This document shows, piece by piece, positions 49,710 to 61,700 of a stretch of 64,000 bases of DNA. Location of the stretch: positions 40,253,869-40,317,868 of the forward strand of contig NC_046683.1 of the NCBI RefSeq assembly GCF_009870125.1. Direction: 5' to 3'. The stretch is from Drosophila pseudoobscura (taxonomy: Eukaryota; Arthropoda; Insecta; Diptera; Drosophilidae). The position numbers were made by a program, and so were the translations under genes. How positions within the stretch are numbered: the first letter of the stretch is position 1; every line of letters starts with the position of its first letter. The notes beneath the pieces are model-generated. The model saw nothing but the letters and a program-made list of their open reading frames with translations, was not told the DNA's origin and did no database searches.

Positions 49710-49781
49710 TCCCATATTGTCTAGTGGTTAGGATACCCGGCTCTCACCCGGGAGGCCCGGGTTCAATTCCCGGTATGGGAA
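49710..49781 (+). tRNA. tRNA-Glu (CTC)
   Basis: 72 bases fold as a standard tRNA: acceptor TCCCATA/TATGGGA with discriminator A, a D-arm with TCTAGTGGTTAGGA, anticodon stem CCCGG/CCGGG closing the loop CTCTCAC (anticodon CTC, reads GAG), and T-arm CCGGG/CCCGG with TTCAATT. Internal promoter A box (TCTAGTGGTTAGG) and B box (GGTTCAATTCC) are intact. A TTTTT run at 49798-49802 is the Pol III stop. No intron is present and CCA is not encoded, as usual in eukaryotes. It stands alone here. Confidence 0.97.
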
Positions 49782-49797
49782 GTTTATAAAGTGTTTA

Positions 49798-49802
49798 TTT
49801 TT
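49798..49802 (+). terminator. RNA polymerase III terminator of tRNA-Glu
   Basis: Run of five T, 17 bases after the mature 3' end. Confidence 0.85.
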
Positions 49803-49951
49803 GTATTCTCTTTTATGATCAAAGACTTAAGAAAATATATTTTTCGATCACAAAATAAATATACATGGATATATGTATTTTGCTGTAGCGGTTTTATGTA
49901 CAATACTAATTCCTGTGGGAAGGAGGAAACCAAATATGCATTCTTGATCAA

Positions 49952-50140
49952 CATCAACTGCCGAGTCGATATAGCCATGACTGTCTGTCCGGTCGTCAGT
50001 CCCGATGAGCGCCTAGGTCTTACAGACTATACGAGCTAGAGCAACCAAAAACCAAAACGCAGAATCATAGCGAATGACCATATTTAAAAGATTGCCGAGG
50101 ATGAATCAGAGCGAATAGCTATTATATTGGGTGGGCGGAG
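49952..50140 (+). mobile_element. DINE-1-like fragment
   Basis: Contains CCGAGTCGATATAGCCATGA, CTGTCTGTCCGGTCGTCAGT and GACTATACGAGCTAGAGCAA. AGAATCATAGCGAATGACCA then follows, the block shared with the element at 11290. This order is what I recall of DINE-1/INE-1 elements. It is truncated and diverged. Confidence 0.5.
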
Positions 50141-50859
50141 AGGAGCGCCAAAGAACAGGTGTGAGAACAGAGAACAAGAGACAGATGCAAGAGCAAGCTC
50201 ACATATATGTACATATACTAAATGAGTATCGCGTAAATACATATGTACATATGTAGAGCCGCGGCTAGGGCCGTTCCCACGATCCCACTCGTTTTGATTT
50301 AAATGTTAGCACATGAATGATATACATATGTATGCCCAAGGAAGAGGTTAATCCTTTTTGAGCACACAGGAGCCGGGCTCCAAGAGTAAGGGCTGCACCC
50401 AATTAACATGTCAGAGCGAGGAGGTGCAAGGGGGAGGTTTCGACGCCAAACAAAGGAATGATAGTCCTAGAGCCCAGTTCTGGACAGCAGGACAATGGAT
50501 GTGACAGGGACGATTGCCGGGGAGTGTCAAGTGTGGATATTTAAGCCTCAATGCAACTAGCCCCGGAGGCAACCTCTGCACTCTCCTGCACTCATCCGCT
50601 CCAACCCAAAAATTCAAAAGAAATAAAATTTTGTCAACAGTAATGTTGGGTTGACTTGGAAGGCTAGAGGAGCGGGGAAAAGGCAGTGCAATGAATATAT
50701 GGCAACTGCATTGCAGCTGGCCCCCAGGCGGGGGCGTCGGGGACTAACAAAAGAAGCGGCAACTGTACTTGTCCCCCCAGTAAACTCAATTCAGACTCAG
50801 CCAGGGCTCAGGCTCAGCCTCAGTCTCAGCCTCGACGGCGTCCCTTCGTTGCTTTTGAG

Positions 50860-50861
<2 letters not shown>

Positions 50862-50890
<29 letters not shown>
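50862..50890. repeat. (CA)n microsatellite
   Basis: About 14 perfect CA units following TTTTGAGATA. Confidence 0.85.
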
Positions 50891-50893
<3 letters not shown>

Positions 50894-52933
50894 CCTAGAC
50901 CTAACCCTCCCCGTCTCCCTGGCAAGCCTGCGGCTTCTTTTTTGGCCGCACATTTCAATGCTCCGTCCGGCTAAATGGCGACAAAAAGTAGGCAACACTT
51001 TTGTTGTGCCGGAAATGGCATTTAAGCGGATTTCAGCCAAGTGCTAAGCTCACAGGAGGAGTACGAGTGGGGGTGTGGGAGGCGGTGGGGGTTGGGGTGT
51101 TCGTTCCTCCCAAAAATAAGGTGAATTCTCTTTCAGAATATCGCAAAAAGTTGCCGGGTAAGCAGAATGTATCACTACTCAGACTAGAGGCTTAAGCCCA
51201 AAGGAGCGAGGAGTCTCCTCCAGAATGAGGAATAAGAATCATTTAAAGGATGCTTACTGCTGTGCGAGTGGAGAGCTCTACAGGCGGACAGGCGGCCCAG
51301 TTCCCTTGGGCGGACAATTTTATTGCAATCGTAATTTATGCATATTCGTGGGTGTCTTTTCCAGAGAGCTTTCCCTGTAGCCAGTATCCGACGTTCCCTT
51401 CTACCACATCTTTCGGCTCATTTTCTGGCTACTCCTCTTCCGCATCCTTCTGCCCTTTCTGCTGGCTTATCCTCTCTCCCCCTTTACCTCCTACTCGACA
51501 TCCGCATCCTCCTGCTGTCTTTCTGCTGGCGTTATCCTCCAAAGAAGCACATGAATGATTTTCAATGATTTTCAACGGGGGATCAAGAGAGACCCCAACG
51601 GACACTGAACCGTGAACGACGACGAGGAGTCATCGAATATGTTGCACAAAACATTTTCATGGCTGTGCTTTGTGCTGCTTTCCTGACAGCGACAAGGACA
51701 AGGACAGTGACAAGGACATGATGGGGATACATCATCCCATCATCATCGTCATTTCCATTTACCATTCCCCATTCTCGTCGCTATCCATCCGAGAATAATT
51801 CCATATCATAATTTCATGCCGCAACTTGTCCCTCAGACGCAACAGCAACAACAGTAACAATTTCGGGTATGACATAATGTTAGAATGTTGCAAGAACAGA
51901 GAGCTGTTGCAGAGAGAGTGGTAGGTGCGCCAGGCGCGCCGGGCGCGGCAAGGGGGCACAAAAATGTTCTCCGTCCCTCTCGCGCAAACATCTCCATCTC
52001 TGTCAGCCGCTTGCCGGCTTTTTATTTTACGGCTTCCGTTTCTAAAAGAGAGCCCAGACTGAGACTGGGCCAAGCTTTTACTCCTCTCAAAGTAAAAGAG
52101 AGAGAGAGAGAGAGAGAGCGAGCGAGTGAGAGAGAGAGACAGTAACAGAGATACAAAGATACAGAGAGAGTGCAAGTGCAAGCGAGAAGTCCTTCCACTG
52201 GACACGTGGCCAACGTTCCAGGCGCTGGATGAGCTTTCCCCCTATATACCATAGGGGCAGCGAAACAAAAAGAAAACAGATGGCCCAAAAGCTTTCACCG
52301 ATTCCCCGGCTAACGGCTAATGCCAGCGCGAACAGCTGTGGGGGAACTGCGATGGGGAGACCGCCCGTCCCTTAACGCCGCTCCGACTTCTGATGACGCC
52401 ATGGCTCCAAAGGGGAAGTGGGGAAGCAGGAGAGACCAATGGGAAGAAATCGGGACGGGAGACACTGGATTAAATCAAAATGCCTCCCGACTCTGACAGA
52501 TGTCTAGACAAAGAGCTGAGAGTCGAGTGAGTGAGTGCCACCTGCTGGATGGGTCCTTCGACAGTGCAATCGTTGATTGATGGACTGTTGGATCGATTGC
52601 CAGATGAAGAGCGGCAGATGGTGGAGATAAGTCCATTCCCCCATGCCGGCTTGACCGCTGGACGGGTGAAAAGTCAGATTTATTTCCACATGCGAGCAGG
52701 CACCGCTTGAAGTGCCCCCTCACCCCTTTCTCTGTGGCCCTCGTCCTCGTCCTCGCCCTCGTCCTCACCCTCCCACCCCTGCACACATTTGTCGCCGCTT
52801 TTCACATTTTCCCTGCACTTTCTGTAGAGCACTTGGCAATTCACTGGCGCGTCGCAATACCCCTTTACAAAATACATACTATGCATGGGATATTTCCATA
52901 AGCATATGAATGTGTATATACTCCTCCTACATG

Positions 52934-53008
52934 TGCTATGGGCTATGGGCTGCGGGCTATGGGCTATGGGCTATGGGCTATGGGCTATGGGCTATGGTCT
53001 ATGGGGTA
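52934..53008. repeat. CTATGGG minisatellite
   Basis: About ten tandem copies of the 7-base unit CTATGGG with two substituted units (CTGCGGG and CTATGGT). The G-triplets on one strand repeat every 7 bases, so this strand could form G-quadruplex-like structure. Confidence 0.8.
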
Positions 53009-53819
53009 TAAATGTGTATATTTACTTGTGTATTTGTACTTTTAATGGGCGTCCCCGCCATAGTTGCTTGGCATTTAAAACATATTGCAGTCGGGCGGGC
53101 ACAAACGTGGTCTTTGATTTGCCACCTGCCACGCCCACAGCCAGCAGTGGCAAAGGGCGAAGCGAACAGAAGAGGGCAGAACGAAAGAGTTAAGGAGAGA
53201 AAGGTAGAGAAAACATTCCAGAAATCTTAAACAATGGGGAGGAAATTGTTGAATTTTAGCGGAGTTTTTCAGTGACCGATTTCTGGAACACCGAAAGAAA
53301 CGAAAAAAAGGTCCAGTCGATTGGAATACCCAGCACTCAGTTTTAAAATATCAAATAATTAGATTTATATCCATCGTGAGAGTATGAACTCAAAAGCGTG
53401 TTGCTTTACGATTAACAGAGTTCGAAAGCCAGGTGTTCAAAGAAAGAAACGACATATGGGCACTTCCACTTACGTTCTTACGAAAAAATATACAAAAATC
53501 TGAATGAAAAAGTCATCTTTTGAAAAACTTTTGCATATTAATTAAGAGGCCATATATTAATAAAAAAAAATTATAATAGTAGAACGTGCGGTTTTAAGGA
53601 TCGAAGCCCAAATATGACCTGACGTTACTCTACCAAAAACAAAACTGGCTTTTTAGCTTGGATTACAAGATTGCAAAACTCTGCGAATCGGGTGGGACTA
53701 TCTGTATAACATTTTTTGTACTAATATATGTAGTATTTGGCGTCAATTTTTAAAATTATTAGATACGTTTTTGTATTACGGAATTTTATTTATCCAATCA
53801 TCCCTCTTGTTTAGAGTAC

Positions 53820-54305
53820 GGTCCTAACTACTATTGGTGGGTGAGAGCTCTCTTCGCCGGAGTCGTGTATGGCTAGTGTGCCAAGTTAAAGGCCTGAGAC
53901 CAAGTGTGACCTGATATTTTGCTGTAACCATATCGATTTCACCTTGAGCTGATCCTACATTTAAGTCTTTATGAATATTTTCTTTCCGTATGTATGTGCC
54001 ATGGTACCCCGGTGATAGTTCTCAGAGTATCTTCGATTGAGTCCTCTGGACTACTTCTATATTACTAATGCAAGCGTTTCCCCATAGTTCGGAGCTACAT
54101 ATATGTCCAAATTGGTTTCAGAGCTGCATTATACAAAAGCACTTTGCACTCCAGTTTTAGTGGCGGACGGACGTTCGTCAGCCACATAGGCTTCATTACA
54201 TTACTGACTTTAAATTTTAGTAAACTTCTTATCGTTTCCAAATGGACTCCAAGGTAAGTTACTTCGATGGTTTGTGGAATGTTGATGTTATTCAGAGACA
54301 CTTAG
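53820..54305 (-). mobile_element. Jockey-type LINE fragment (end of reverse transcriptase ORF)
   Basis: Minus-strand reading: MSLNNINIPQTIEVTYLGVH, then LKLECKVLLYNAALKPIWTY, SELWGNACISNIEVVQRTQS and KILRTITGVPWHIRKENIHK. This is the post-catalytic thumb and C-terminal region of ORF2 in jockey-group elements. One stop or frame change occurs within it, and the catalytic core is absent. It is a different family from the LINE at 8.5-10.9 kb, since no RNase H follows. Confidence 0.7.
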
Positions 54306-54685
54306 TAAGCTATTATTATTAAATATGACAACTTTTCATGTTTTTTTTCCTAGGCTATTAGCCGATTGGCCATTTTCTGGGACTTCTGTTTTTATAGGAT
54401 CTGTTTATCTATCAGTTTATATAGGAGATAATAATAAAGGAGGCTATAAAGGCTATAAAAATATCACAGAATACCGAAAAAATTAACTTTTGCACAACAA
54501 AGCTAATGGTTAATTGGTTAAACTTTCAATAAATATAGAAAATACAAATATGTATATCGAATGGCCATATACACTTTAGCTTGGTTTGTTTATTTTGGCT
54601 GTACTAATAATTCGATTGCAACGTGTTTCTGGAATCCAGTTGAAACGATCGTGGTTGCATCTTTGGTTTTCTCTTATCTTCACAG

Positions 54686-54715
54686 CTGAAGATGCCACAG
54701 CATTCCACGAAACAG
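54686..54715 (+). other. Candidate 30-base microexon
   Basis: A strong acceptor (TTCTCTTATCTTCACAG) precedes CTGAAGATGCCACAGCATTC, and the exon ends AAACAG|gtaaac. In one frame it reads LKMPQHSTKQ, in another EDATAFHET. The second frame joins in phase to the open exon at 54985. The short length and strong flanking signals are typical of neuronal microexons. The parent gene is not identified. Confidence 0.3.
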
Positions 54716-54984
54716 GTAAACATGCTAAAGCAAATTTTTGTTAACGTGTTTGTATTCAAAGGAGAAAAGCAGGAGTTTCAGTTTTGAGGTGGTGAAAAAG
54801 TGTGTGGCGGTTTCTGGAACACACTCTTAATTAACACGCAGGCTCGTGTATTTATAAACAGTGGTGTGTGTGGGAATGTGTCTGCATTAGTGTGCACTTG
54901 TATGTGCTTGTGCGCCATTCTTCTTATTTTGTTGGCGTTTTTGTTGTTGTAAATTTTGTGCTCGTTCTTTTACTCGTTTTACAG

Positions 54985-55184
54985 AGGGGGGTGCCGCTGC
55001 AGCTGCGGCTGCGGCTGCGGCTGCGGCTGCGACGCGTACAACGGGGCGTAAAGTGGCCAACAAGCCGTTAAACATGACCGGCCAAGCACCTACCATTGAA
55101 GACCCTCTCCCTCTCTATTCTCCACTGCCCACTCTATACTTCCCCCACTTCAGCGGCTTCCCCATGGCGCCAAACAAAGCTTAA
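54985..55184 (+). CDS. Candidate terminal exon with Ala run, unidentified gene
   Basis: A strong acceptor (TTTTACTCGTTTTACAG) is followed by a frame that, joined to the microexon, reads EGG, about twelve Ala, TRTTGRKVANKPLNMTGQAP, then TIEDPLPLYSPLPTLYFPHF and SGFPMAPNKA before TAA. The part after the Ala run is ordered and looks selected. No upstream start was found within reach, so earlier exons would have to lie in the preceding kilobases, perhaps far away. A second possible acceptor (CCCCCACTTCAG before 55153) lies inside. I do not recognise the protein. Confidence 0.3.
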
Positions 55185-55270
55185 ATGTAAAACTGAAACT
55201 AAAGTTGGCTTTCGCGGGAGTTGCATAGCAGCTGCTGTCCCTTCCCCCCTGTCTCTCTGCTCCTTGTAAG

Positions 55271-55609
55271 CGAGTGGAACAGAACAATGCCAAAGCCTTG
55301 CAGAAAATTATGCAACAACAAAAACTGCAACTGCAACGGCAACAACAAAATGTTGCAGATACATTATCCTGTCCAAAGTCTGAGGTTGTATCCACAAGCG
55401 CCCAAGAAATCCTTAAGGAAGACTAGTTTCCAGGGGCCGAAGCATTTCATACACTTGCAGAGTCGATTTCTAAATGATTTTGTTGCACTTATCTCAGAGA
55501 AGATCCGAGTATGTATGATGGTGGTGCCACTTAAAGTTTCAGCAAGATATTTGGAGCACCCCCAACAACAAGAGGGTGTACATATGTACATATATAGTAT
55601 GTATGACTT
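55271..55609 (+). pseudogene. Coding-like segment with in-frame stops, unidentified
   Basis: After a long CT tract ending in CTTGTAAG, one frame reads RVEQNNAKALQKIMQQQKLQ, then LQRQQQNVADTLSCPKSEVV and STSAQEILKED before TAG (55424). In the same frame the reading continues FPGAEAFHTLAESISK to TGA (55475), CCTYLREDPSMYDGGAT to TAA (55532) and SFSKIFGAPPTTRG. Amphipathic, non-repetitive sequence that resumes in the same frame after each stop suggests a gene decayed by point mutations, or the real end of a gene at the first TAG followed by chance. The relation to the exons at 54.7-55.2 kb is unclear. The family is not recognised. Confidence 0.3.
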
Positions 55610-55724
55610 ATAGCCGGTCGGAACGGTTGGGTCCATGCACACAAGCCTCGACACTAGGATACTCAGTTCTCAGCATAGATATATATATATATCGATATAT
55701 GCCCAGACAAAAAAGCCATGAGAA

Positions 55725-56210
55725 TAGAATAGTTACACTCAGATTTTAATGTTTCTATCGAGAGGGGAAATAGTGCAAGGAAAATGATTTCACTCTCATA
55801 TCATATTTTAATTGCCTTCAAATGAAATATTATGTTTGGATATTTATATTAAATATGTGCCATATTAAAAATACCCATATACAAAGTTTTTACTTTTATC
55901 AAAGTACTTATTTTCAGTTAAATTTGTGTGTGTTTGTCTTTATCATGCCATTTTTATCTGAGTATATGTGATGCTCTAAGGCGGCATTCATGGTGCTCGA
56001 ATGCCAGGTGTTCAAAGAGCCAAACGATAGAAGCACCTCAACTTTTTTTGTTTATTCTGGCCATAATGATGATCCCACCGAAACCGAACCGAACATTATG
56101 CAGATCTGGTAGGTAAAATAATCCAAAATACCTCGTATCTTCTGGCCGTTACATAGATTCACACGAAATGAGCATAACCCTCTGCTCTTTAAGTACCGGG
56201 TATAAAAAGA
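55725..56210 (+). repeat. Dispersed repeat, copy 1
   Basis: Shares ordered blocks with 58330-58745: ATAGTTACACTCAGATTTTA, GAGGGGAAATAG, and AAATTTGTGTGTGTTTGTCT followed by ATGCCATTTTTATCTG. The right end carries the DINE-like tail (CTTTAAGTACCGGGTATA at 56186-56203). The block AATGCCAGGTGTTCAAAGAG near 56000 also recurs near 53427. It is probably a Helitron-type DINE relative. Confidence 0.45.
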
Positions 56211-58329
56211 ACATAGAAAAGGGGGAAAAGACTGAGGGGAACAATGCCAAATGGGAGCAGGAGGTGCGCAGGCAGAGCTGGGGAATGAAGAATGAATGAG
56301 CCGCCTTGCCTGTGCGTATGCTGCACGAGGCAGACGGGAGACTGGAGACTGGAGCCTGCCGCGGCCTCTGAACTTCTGTTTTTGTATTTTTGGCAGCCGC
56401 TTTTGTGGGTTAAGTAATTCCCGATCTGTAGGCCCGGCCTGTTATTTCGCCAATTATGTATCTCTATCTGTGCGGGGGGCGGTTGGGGCTGCGACTGTGG
56501 CTGGGCTTGGGCGTGGCTGTCCTGTAATTTGAGTGTTGCCTGGCCCGGGCACCCGGCACCCGGCACCCGGCTGACGCTGACCTCACTTGTCCTTTTAGTT
56601 ATCCGCAGAGCGTGTTGTGGGCCCGTAATTTGAATTCGATTTGCTTTTGCGGCTTCGTCTTGGGGCCCCCTGATTAATCTGATTGCTGGATCGATCCGAG
56701 GCCCAGTCTGGGCTGGCAGCTCCTCCATCACTGCAGTGTCCATCAATCAGTTGCAATAATCTTGCCCCCCTCATTAGGGGCGACCTTTTATGCAATTTGC
56801 ATAGCCAGCAGCTGCTCTAGTGGGTGCTGTGTGTGTGGGCGGTTCAATTAATGCACATTGGCATTTTATGATGGATGGTGGTGCTCCCACAAGACGCTGC
56901 TGCCCAGAGAGGTGTGGTACCGGGAGCATGATGCAATAGAGCCACAGAAAATTTCCACCTTTGGCTGGGCTTGAGTGCGATGAAGGGAGTATCGACGGCA
57001 CAGTCGTTGGAAGGTCTGGGAGGGTGACTATGATCGAGATGATATCCTGGGTCGTGCCCGTGTCCCCGCACTTGGCTATAATATTTGTTCGTTAGCGTTT
57101 TATGGCTTATTTATTTATGGGTTCTTCCAATATATATTGAGGACAGTCGCAGACACGCACTCACACACAACTCGGCTAGAATTGTTGTACAACTGCTGAC
57201 CCACTCTCCGCATGTGTGTGTGTGTTTGTGGGTTTGTGTGTGCCGCACTGCATAAATCCTTTCTGGCCTGTCCTTTCGGGCCTGGCTCTAATGTGCGTCC
57301 TCGTTTGGCCTGCCAGCCAGCCATCCAGCCAGCCATCCAGCCAGCCAGCCCTAGCCCTCTCTTGGGTTCTTCGTTTAATTGGCCAACTGACTGCATGCCT
57401 GACTGACTGAACGACTGAATGGCTGACCGACTGAATGGCTGACTGACGGACTGAATGGCTGTCTGAATGGCAGTTTGGAGAGCAGTTGGAGAGCAGCACT
57501 GGAGCAGTGGGGGCCGAGGGCTGAGACAGAAGGACATGTTAGCCATTTGGCAACTGACAAATGCTGCAAAAACTGCTGCGGACTGGCGGACTTTATTGAA
57601 TTTGCTCTTGGCTCTGAGACACAATGGCGAATGCGACTGTGGGGATCCTGCGGTTATCATTCTGACCAGAGCCAAGAGCCACTCACCCCTGCCGCCTACA
57701 TTCATTTCCATATGAATCTGTGAGGAGCTGTGGGAGCAGGCAAAACCAAAACGAAAACAGTGTAAATCAGAGGATGCCACGGAATATCCTTTTGGGGTCC
57801 TTTTCAATCCCCTTTTGGCAGTTGCAGTCTCTATCCGGCTTTTGGAGGTGACATTTTCCTTCTTTCGGCAGTTTGGCAATGCTAAGTGCCGCCTTGGGCG
57901 AAACGACCCATGCCCCATGCCCAATCCCTCCTGTCCACTTTCTCCTTTCGCCGTTCTCCGTTCTCCTAATAGATGTGTACAGCGATGTCGGCGGCATTTC
58001 AATTTAACTTGCCACGTGTCAAAGCCGCTCACAATCCAAAGTGACACTCAAAAAACGGAGGAATGGTACTAAGAAGAAGGTAGTATGTATGTACCTTCCT
58101 TCCCCAATCCATCCCATCATGCCCCCTCTGCCCCCTTCCCAGTGTGTGTGTGTGTGTGTGTGTGTGTGTTGCCATCTACTTTATGTTGCTGTGGCTGCCG
58201 CATCGATTTACGCCAAAAACTTGTGCCACAATGAGCCCCTGCAGTGTGTCCCTTTCCATACAACAACCCGAAAGGAAAGAAAGGGACGACCAAAGTCGAA
58301 ACATGAAATATACTAACCAGAAGAACTAG
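56211..58329. other. Intergenic DNA with tetranucleotide-derived repeats
   Basis: No gene recognised. CCAGCCAT/CCAGCCAG repeats at 57310-57352 and degenerate GACTGAATGGCT units at 57390-57475 create a long minus-strand open frame (57115-58047) that I reject as coding. A (TG)n microsatellite lies at 58143-58169. Confidence 0.35.
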
Positions 58330-58745
58330 AGCACACATATGTATGGTATACGGTAGTGGTAGACCGTATTGGAACGTGGTAGACCTGACAATCAAATAGT
58401 TACACTTAGATTTGAGCATTTATGCCAAAAATATTTGCACCGAGAGCGGAAATGGTTAAATGGAAGTGTTTTTGTTGCTTTCACAATATTTGATCTAAAT
58501 TCATACATTCATTTTCATACATATGTATACAAAATAAAATATTGACTAAATGCATTTCTCATACACTTTAACACATGTAACACCCACTTTAACACTTCAA
58601 AGTTTCAAGTGTTTCACATTTACTTAGATAAGATATGTACTGTATTACTTATATTTCAATCAAAGTGGATTGCACTTAATTTAAAATTGTGCCCGTTTTT
58701 GTTCTATGCCATTTGTATCTGTGTGTAGGATCTACGATTTGGCAG
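58330..58745 (+). repeat. Dispersed repeat, copy 2
   Basis: Same order of blocks as 55725-56210: AATAGTTACACTTAGATTTG, GAGAGCGGAAATGG, TTGTGCCCGTTTTTGTTCTA and ATGCCATTTGTATCTG. Divergence between copies is considerable, so both insertions are old. Confidence 0.45.
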
Positions 58746-61700
58746 ATTGCATGATCTTTCAGGACTTATCGATTCGTGTGATTGATAAGAGCCTTGCCGA
58801 GGTCGGGGGGCTAACACTGGTGAATAAATGAGAGGGCACTCCCTGGCAGGGTATCACAAAACGTACGACAGTGGCAGCAACAGCGATAGCGAGAGGCGAA
58901 AGCAGAGACGACGACGACGACGACGACGAAGAACAGTTCAGCTCAAATAAAACGCAACCAACGCCCAGCAGGTGGCGCCTTAATAGCTGCCACGGTAGCG
59001 CCACCAACAGCAACAACAACAACAGGCTAGAACCAAGAACACCTTTTGGCCTTAATGCCAGCTGACGGGGGTCCAGAAAAGAGTCTTAATTAAAGTGCGG
59101 TTGCCTTTAAAGAAAATGTTCTTCGCAGAACCAACAGCCTTGAGCCTCCCAGAGCTGGATATTTCATTAAACAATCGACGAATATCGACAAAGAGTGGTA
59201 ATTGCGGTTAATGAGATTTTGAGATGTGATTCCTGGAGTTTCATTGAAGACATTTTCAAGAGGCAACAGCCCTGTTTCAGCCAAGGCAGGATATGCAAAT
59301 GAACAACCGATAAATAACGATAAGTATCGATCAATTACGGATTCTTTGAGTCTGAAGACATATTCTTAGATTCATTCAAGGAAAACCATGTTCTCCTATG
59401 GGAGAATCTCCTAACCTCGAATAATTATAAAAGGCCTATAAAAAGGTCACTAAAAACGATGTTCTCCGTTCCTGAAACAAAATGTTGTCCTTGTACGAAG
59501 ATTAGCAACTCACGCATGACCTTTATGAGCACCCCCCCAAACGCCCCCCTCTAGAGCCCACGAGGATGACTTGCAACCAGTGCAGCCTGCCACATTTCCA
59601 CATTCCCACGTCTCACATTCGGATTGAGTAGGCCTATTAATGGGGTGGTTATGTTAATTTATATGCTTTGTAGGGATAATCATTTCATTACGTGAACGTG
59701 AACGTAGACGTAAACGTAAACATCATTCAACTGGGCTAACCGGGGGGTATCTCTGCTGCTTTCTACCTTCCGTTTACATCTCTTACACCCGCTCGTTCCC
59801 CGTTTGGGGATTCTTTTATTTCCATTTCCATCTCCCCCCTTTCCCCCTTTTGGGGGTGTGAGGGGTGTGGGGTGCGTGCTGGGCTGGCTGTGCCACAGAC
59901 AAATGAAAGCTGGCAGCTGGCTCTTTGACCTTGAAATTTGTAACTTGATATAACGAAATGCCCGAAAGTATGCAATGTATTTTTTGTGTGTGTTTTAGGC
60001 AACGAAACGACGCAATTCCCGGACGAAGAGTGGGCCCACAACAAGAGTGGAACGGGGGAGGCATATAATAAAACGCAATTGCTCCGAGTGCGTGATGGCG
60101 GTGGGCGGTGGGGCTCGAGGACTGCTGCTTTTGTGGAGAAGTTTTGCCCCGAAAGGAAATGAAATATTAATAACAATAAAAGCAACAAGAGAAAAGGGAA
60201 ATCAAGATACCAGAAGTCTGTCTCCGGTTTGCGTTTGCGTTTGCGTTTTCGTCTTTGTCCTGGTTCTTGGGCCTGTCGTAAAAATAACTGAAACTGGATA
60301 TCAGGCACACTCTTCTGCCCACTCTCGGGCTCTTGGACGCACACCTTCTCAGCATCGACATCGACCTTGAGCACTTGGGTTGGGTCTCGGGTAAGTGGCT
60401 CCGTAAATAGTCCGCTGGCTTGGAGTGTCCAAAGGATAATTAGTGAGTGGACATATTTAAAGACACTTTCACAGGGTATGGACAGGGGCTGTGGGCTTGT
60501 TCGGCTCCACTTGGCTTGGGCCACAATATTGATTCCCTCTTCGTTTATCTCCCACTCTCCCACTCTCTATCTGTCTCTCTCTCTTTTTCTGACGCAGCGA
60601 TTATTGGGTCCTTCTTCTGCTCCCACTTTGTGTGTGGGGTGGCAGAGAAGTTCAAATGTCACACACAACTTCTGAGCGCTACATGCCCCCGCCACGAGGG
60701 ACATCCTGCGACTGTCATCTCCTTGCCGCCTTCCTAATTAATGTTCCTTAGACGGCGTGGGGAAAAGACCAGAATCTCAGCCAGAAAGAAACCAATGCCA
60801 GAGCAGTTTGAACTTTTCGTTCTGCGGGCTTCCTGTTACAACAGCTGACAATGGGACAGAGAGCACCGCGGACAGCTGACAGTAGACAGCGACGCATGCC
60901 ACTTGCAACTTCCGTTTCCGGCCTCGCCGGCAGCGCGCGGCACGTGTAAAACTGCAAGGAGCAGAAAAATCGATGTGAAAACGATCCGAAATTGCCTCGG
61001 CCGCAGACCCAGACCCAGGTTTCCTGCCCGTCCGCGGTCCGGGGTCCTGACATTTTCGGGCCTTGCTGTTGAAATTTATTAGGATTACGGTGCAAACAGC
61101 AACCCGAAACAAGCAAGGACAAAACAGAAGCAGAACACACAGAAAAAGAAGCGAAATAAATGAGCCAAAAGAGAGGCCCCACAAGGAGTTGGGGTGTGAA
61201 AGGAGGGTGGGTGCTGTGGTACGCTTAAGGGGGGAAAATTAATATAATACTCGTTCATTAACCTTGAAAAGATGTGGGGAACTAATAAAATCCTCAAAGA
61301 AGAAACCTCCCACACAAATGGTAGAAATGCTATGAAAATTCTCAATGGCTCCTTCTTCTCTGGTGTGGTACCATTTGAGGCTTAAGTGTTGCCGGCTGCC
61401 GGTTGCCGGTGGCTGCTGCTGCGATTTCTTCCGCCGCTCCGCTGCTCCTCTCCTCCTCTTGCCACCCCCCTTTTTCCAAGAGCCGTTTCTTCTAATTAAT
61501 AAAAACGCAATTTGTTTCGCCACCGCTGCTACGGCTTCTGCCGTATTGCGCCGCCAGGTGGCGCTAGGTGGGCACCAAAGGCCAAACGGAAATGAGCGTG
61601 CGAGCGGTACAGCGAGAGAGAGAGAGAGAGTGGAAGAGAGTGGGAATGACACGCTCGAGCACCGTTATAATTAAAAAGCCCCAGAAATTTAATACAATTA

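Larger units (their letters stand above)
50141..53815. other. Gene-poor intergenic DNA with microsatellites
   Basis: No convincing coding sequence. Contains (CA)n at 50862-50890, GA/AG repeats around 52095-52140 and the CTATGGG minisatellite near 52935. Open frames such as 50651-50974 and 51250-51558 run through biased or repeat sequence and show no splice context. Confidence 0.35.

Noticed and set aside
56189-56746. 185-codon minus-strand frame
   Set aside because: Starts in unique DNA and runs into a repeat end; no domain and no splice signals.
57115-58047. 310-codon open frame on the minus strand
   Set aside because: Created by tandem CCAGCCAT and GACTGAATGGCT repeats (SQPFSRSAIQSFSQS, GWMAGWMAGW); no protein-like core.
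58871-59065. Asp-run ORF (MAATAIARGESRDDDDDDD...)
   Set aside because: Driven by a GAC trinucleotide repeat; no splice or promoter support.
59763-60563. 266-codon open frame on the minus strand
   Set aside because: Composition follows CT/GA-rich DNA, a Leu run arises from repeats, and there is no domain, promoter or splice context.
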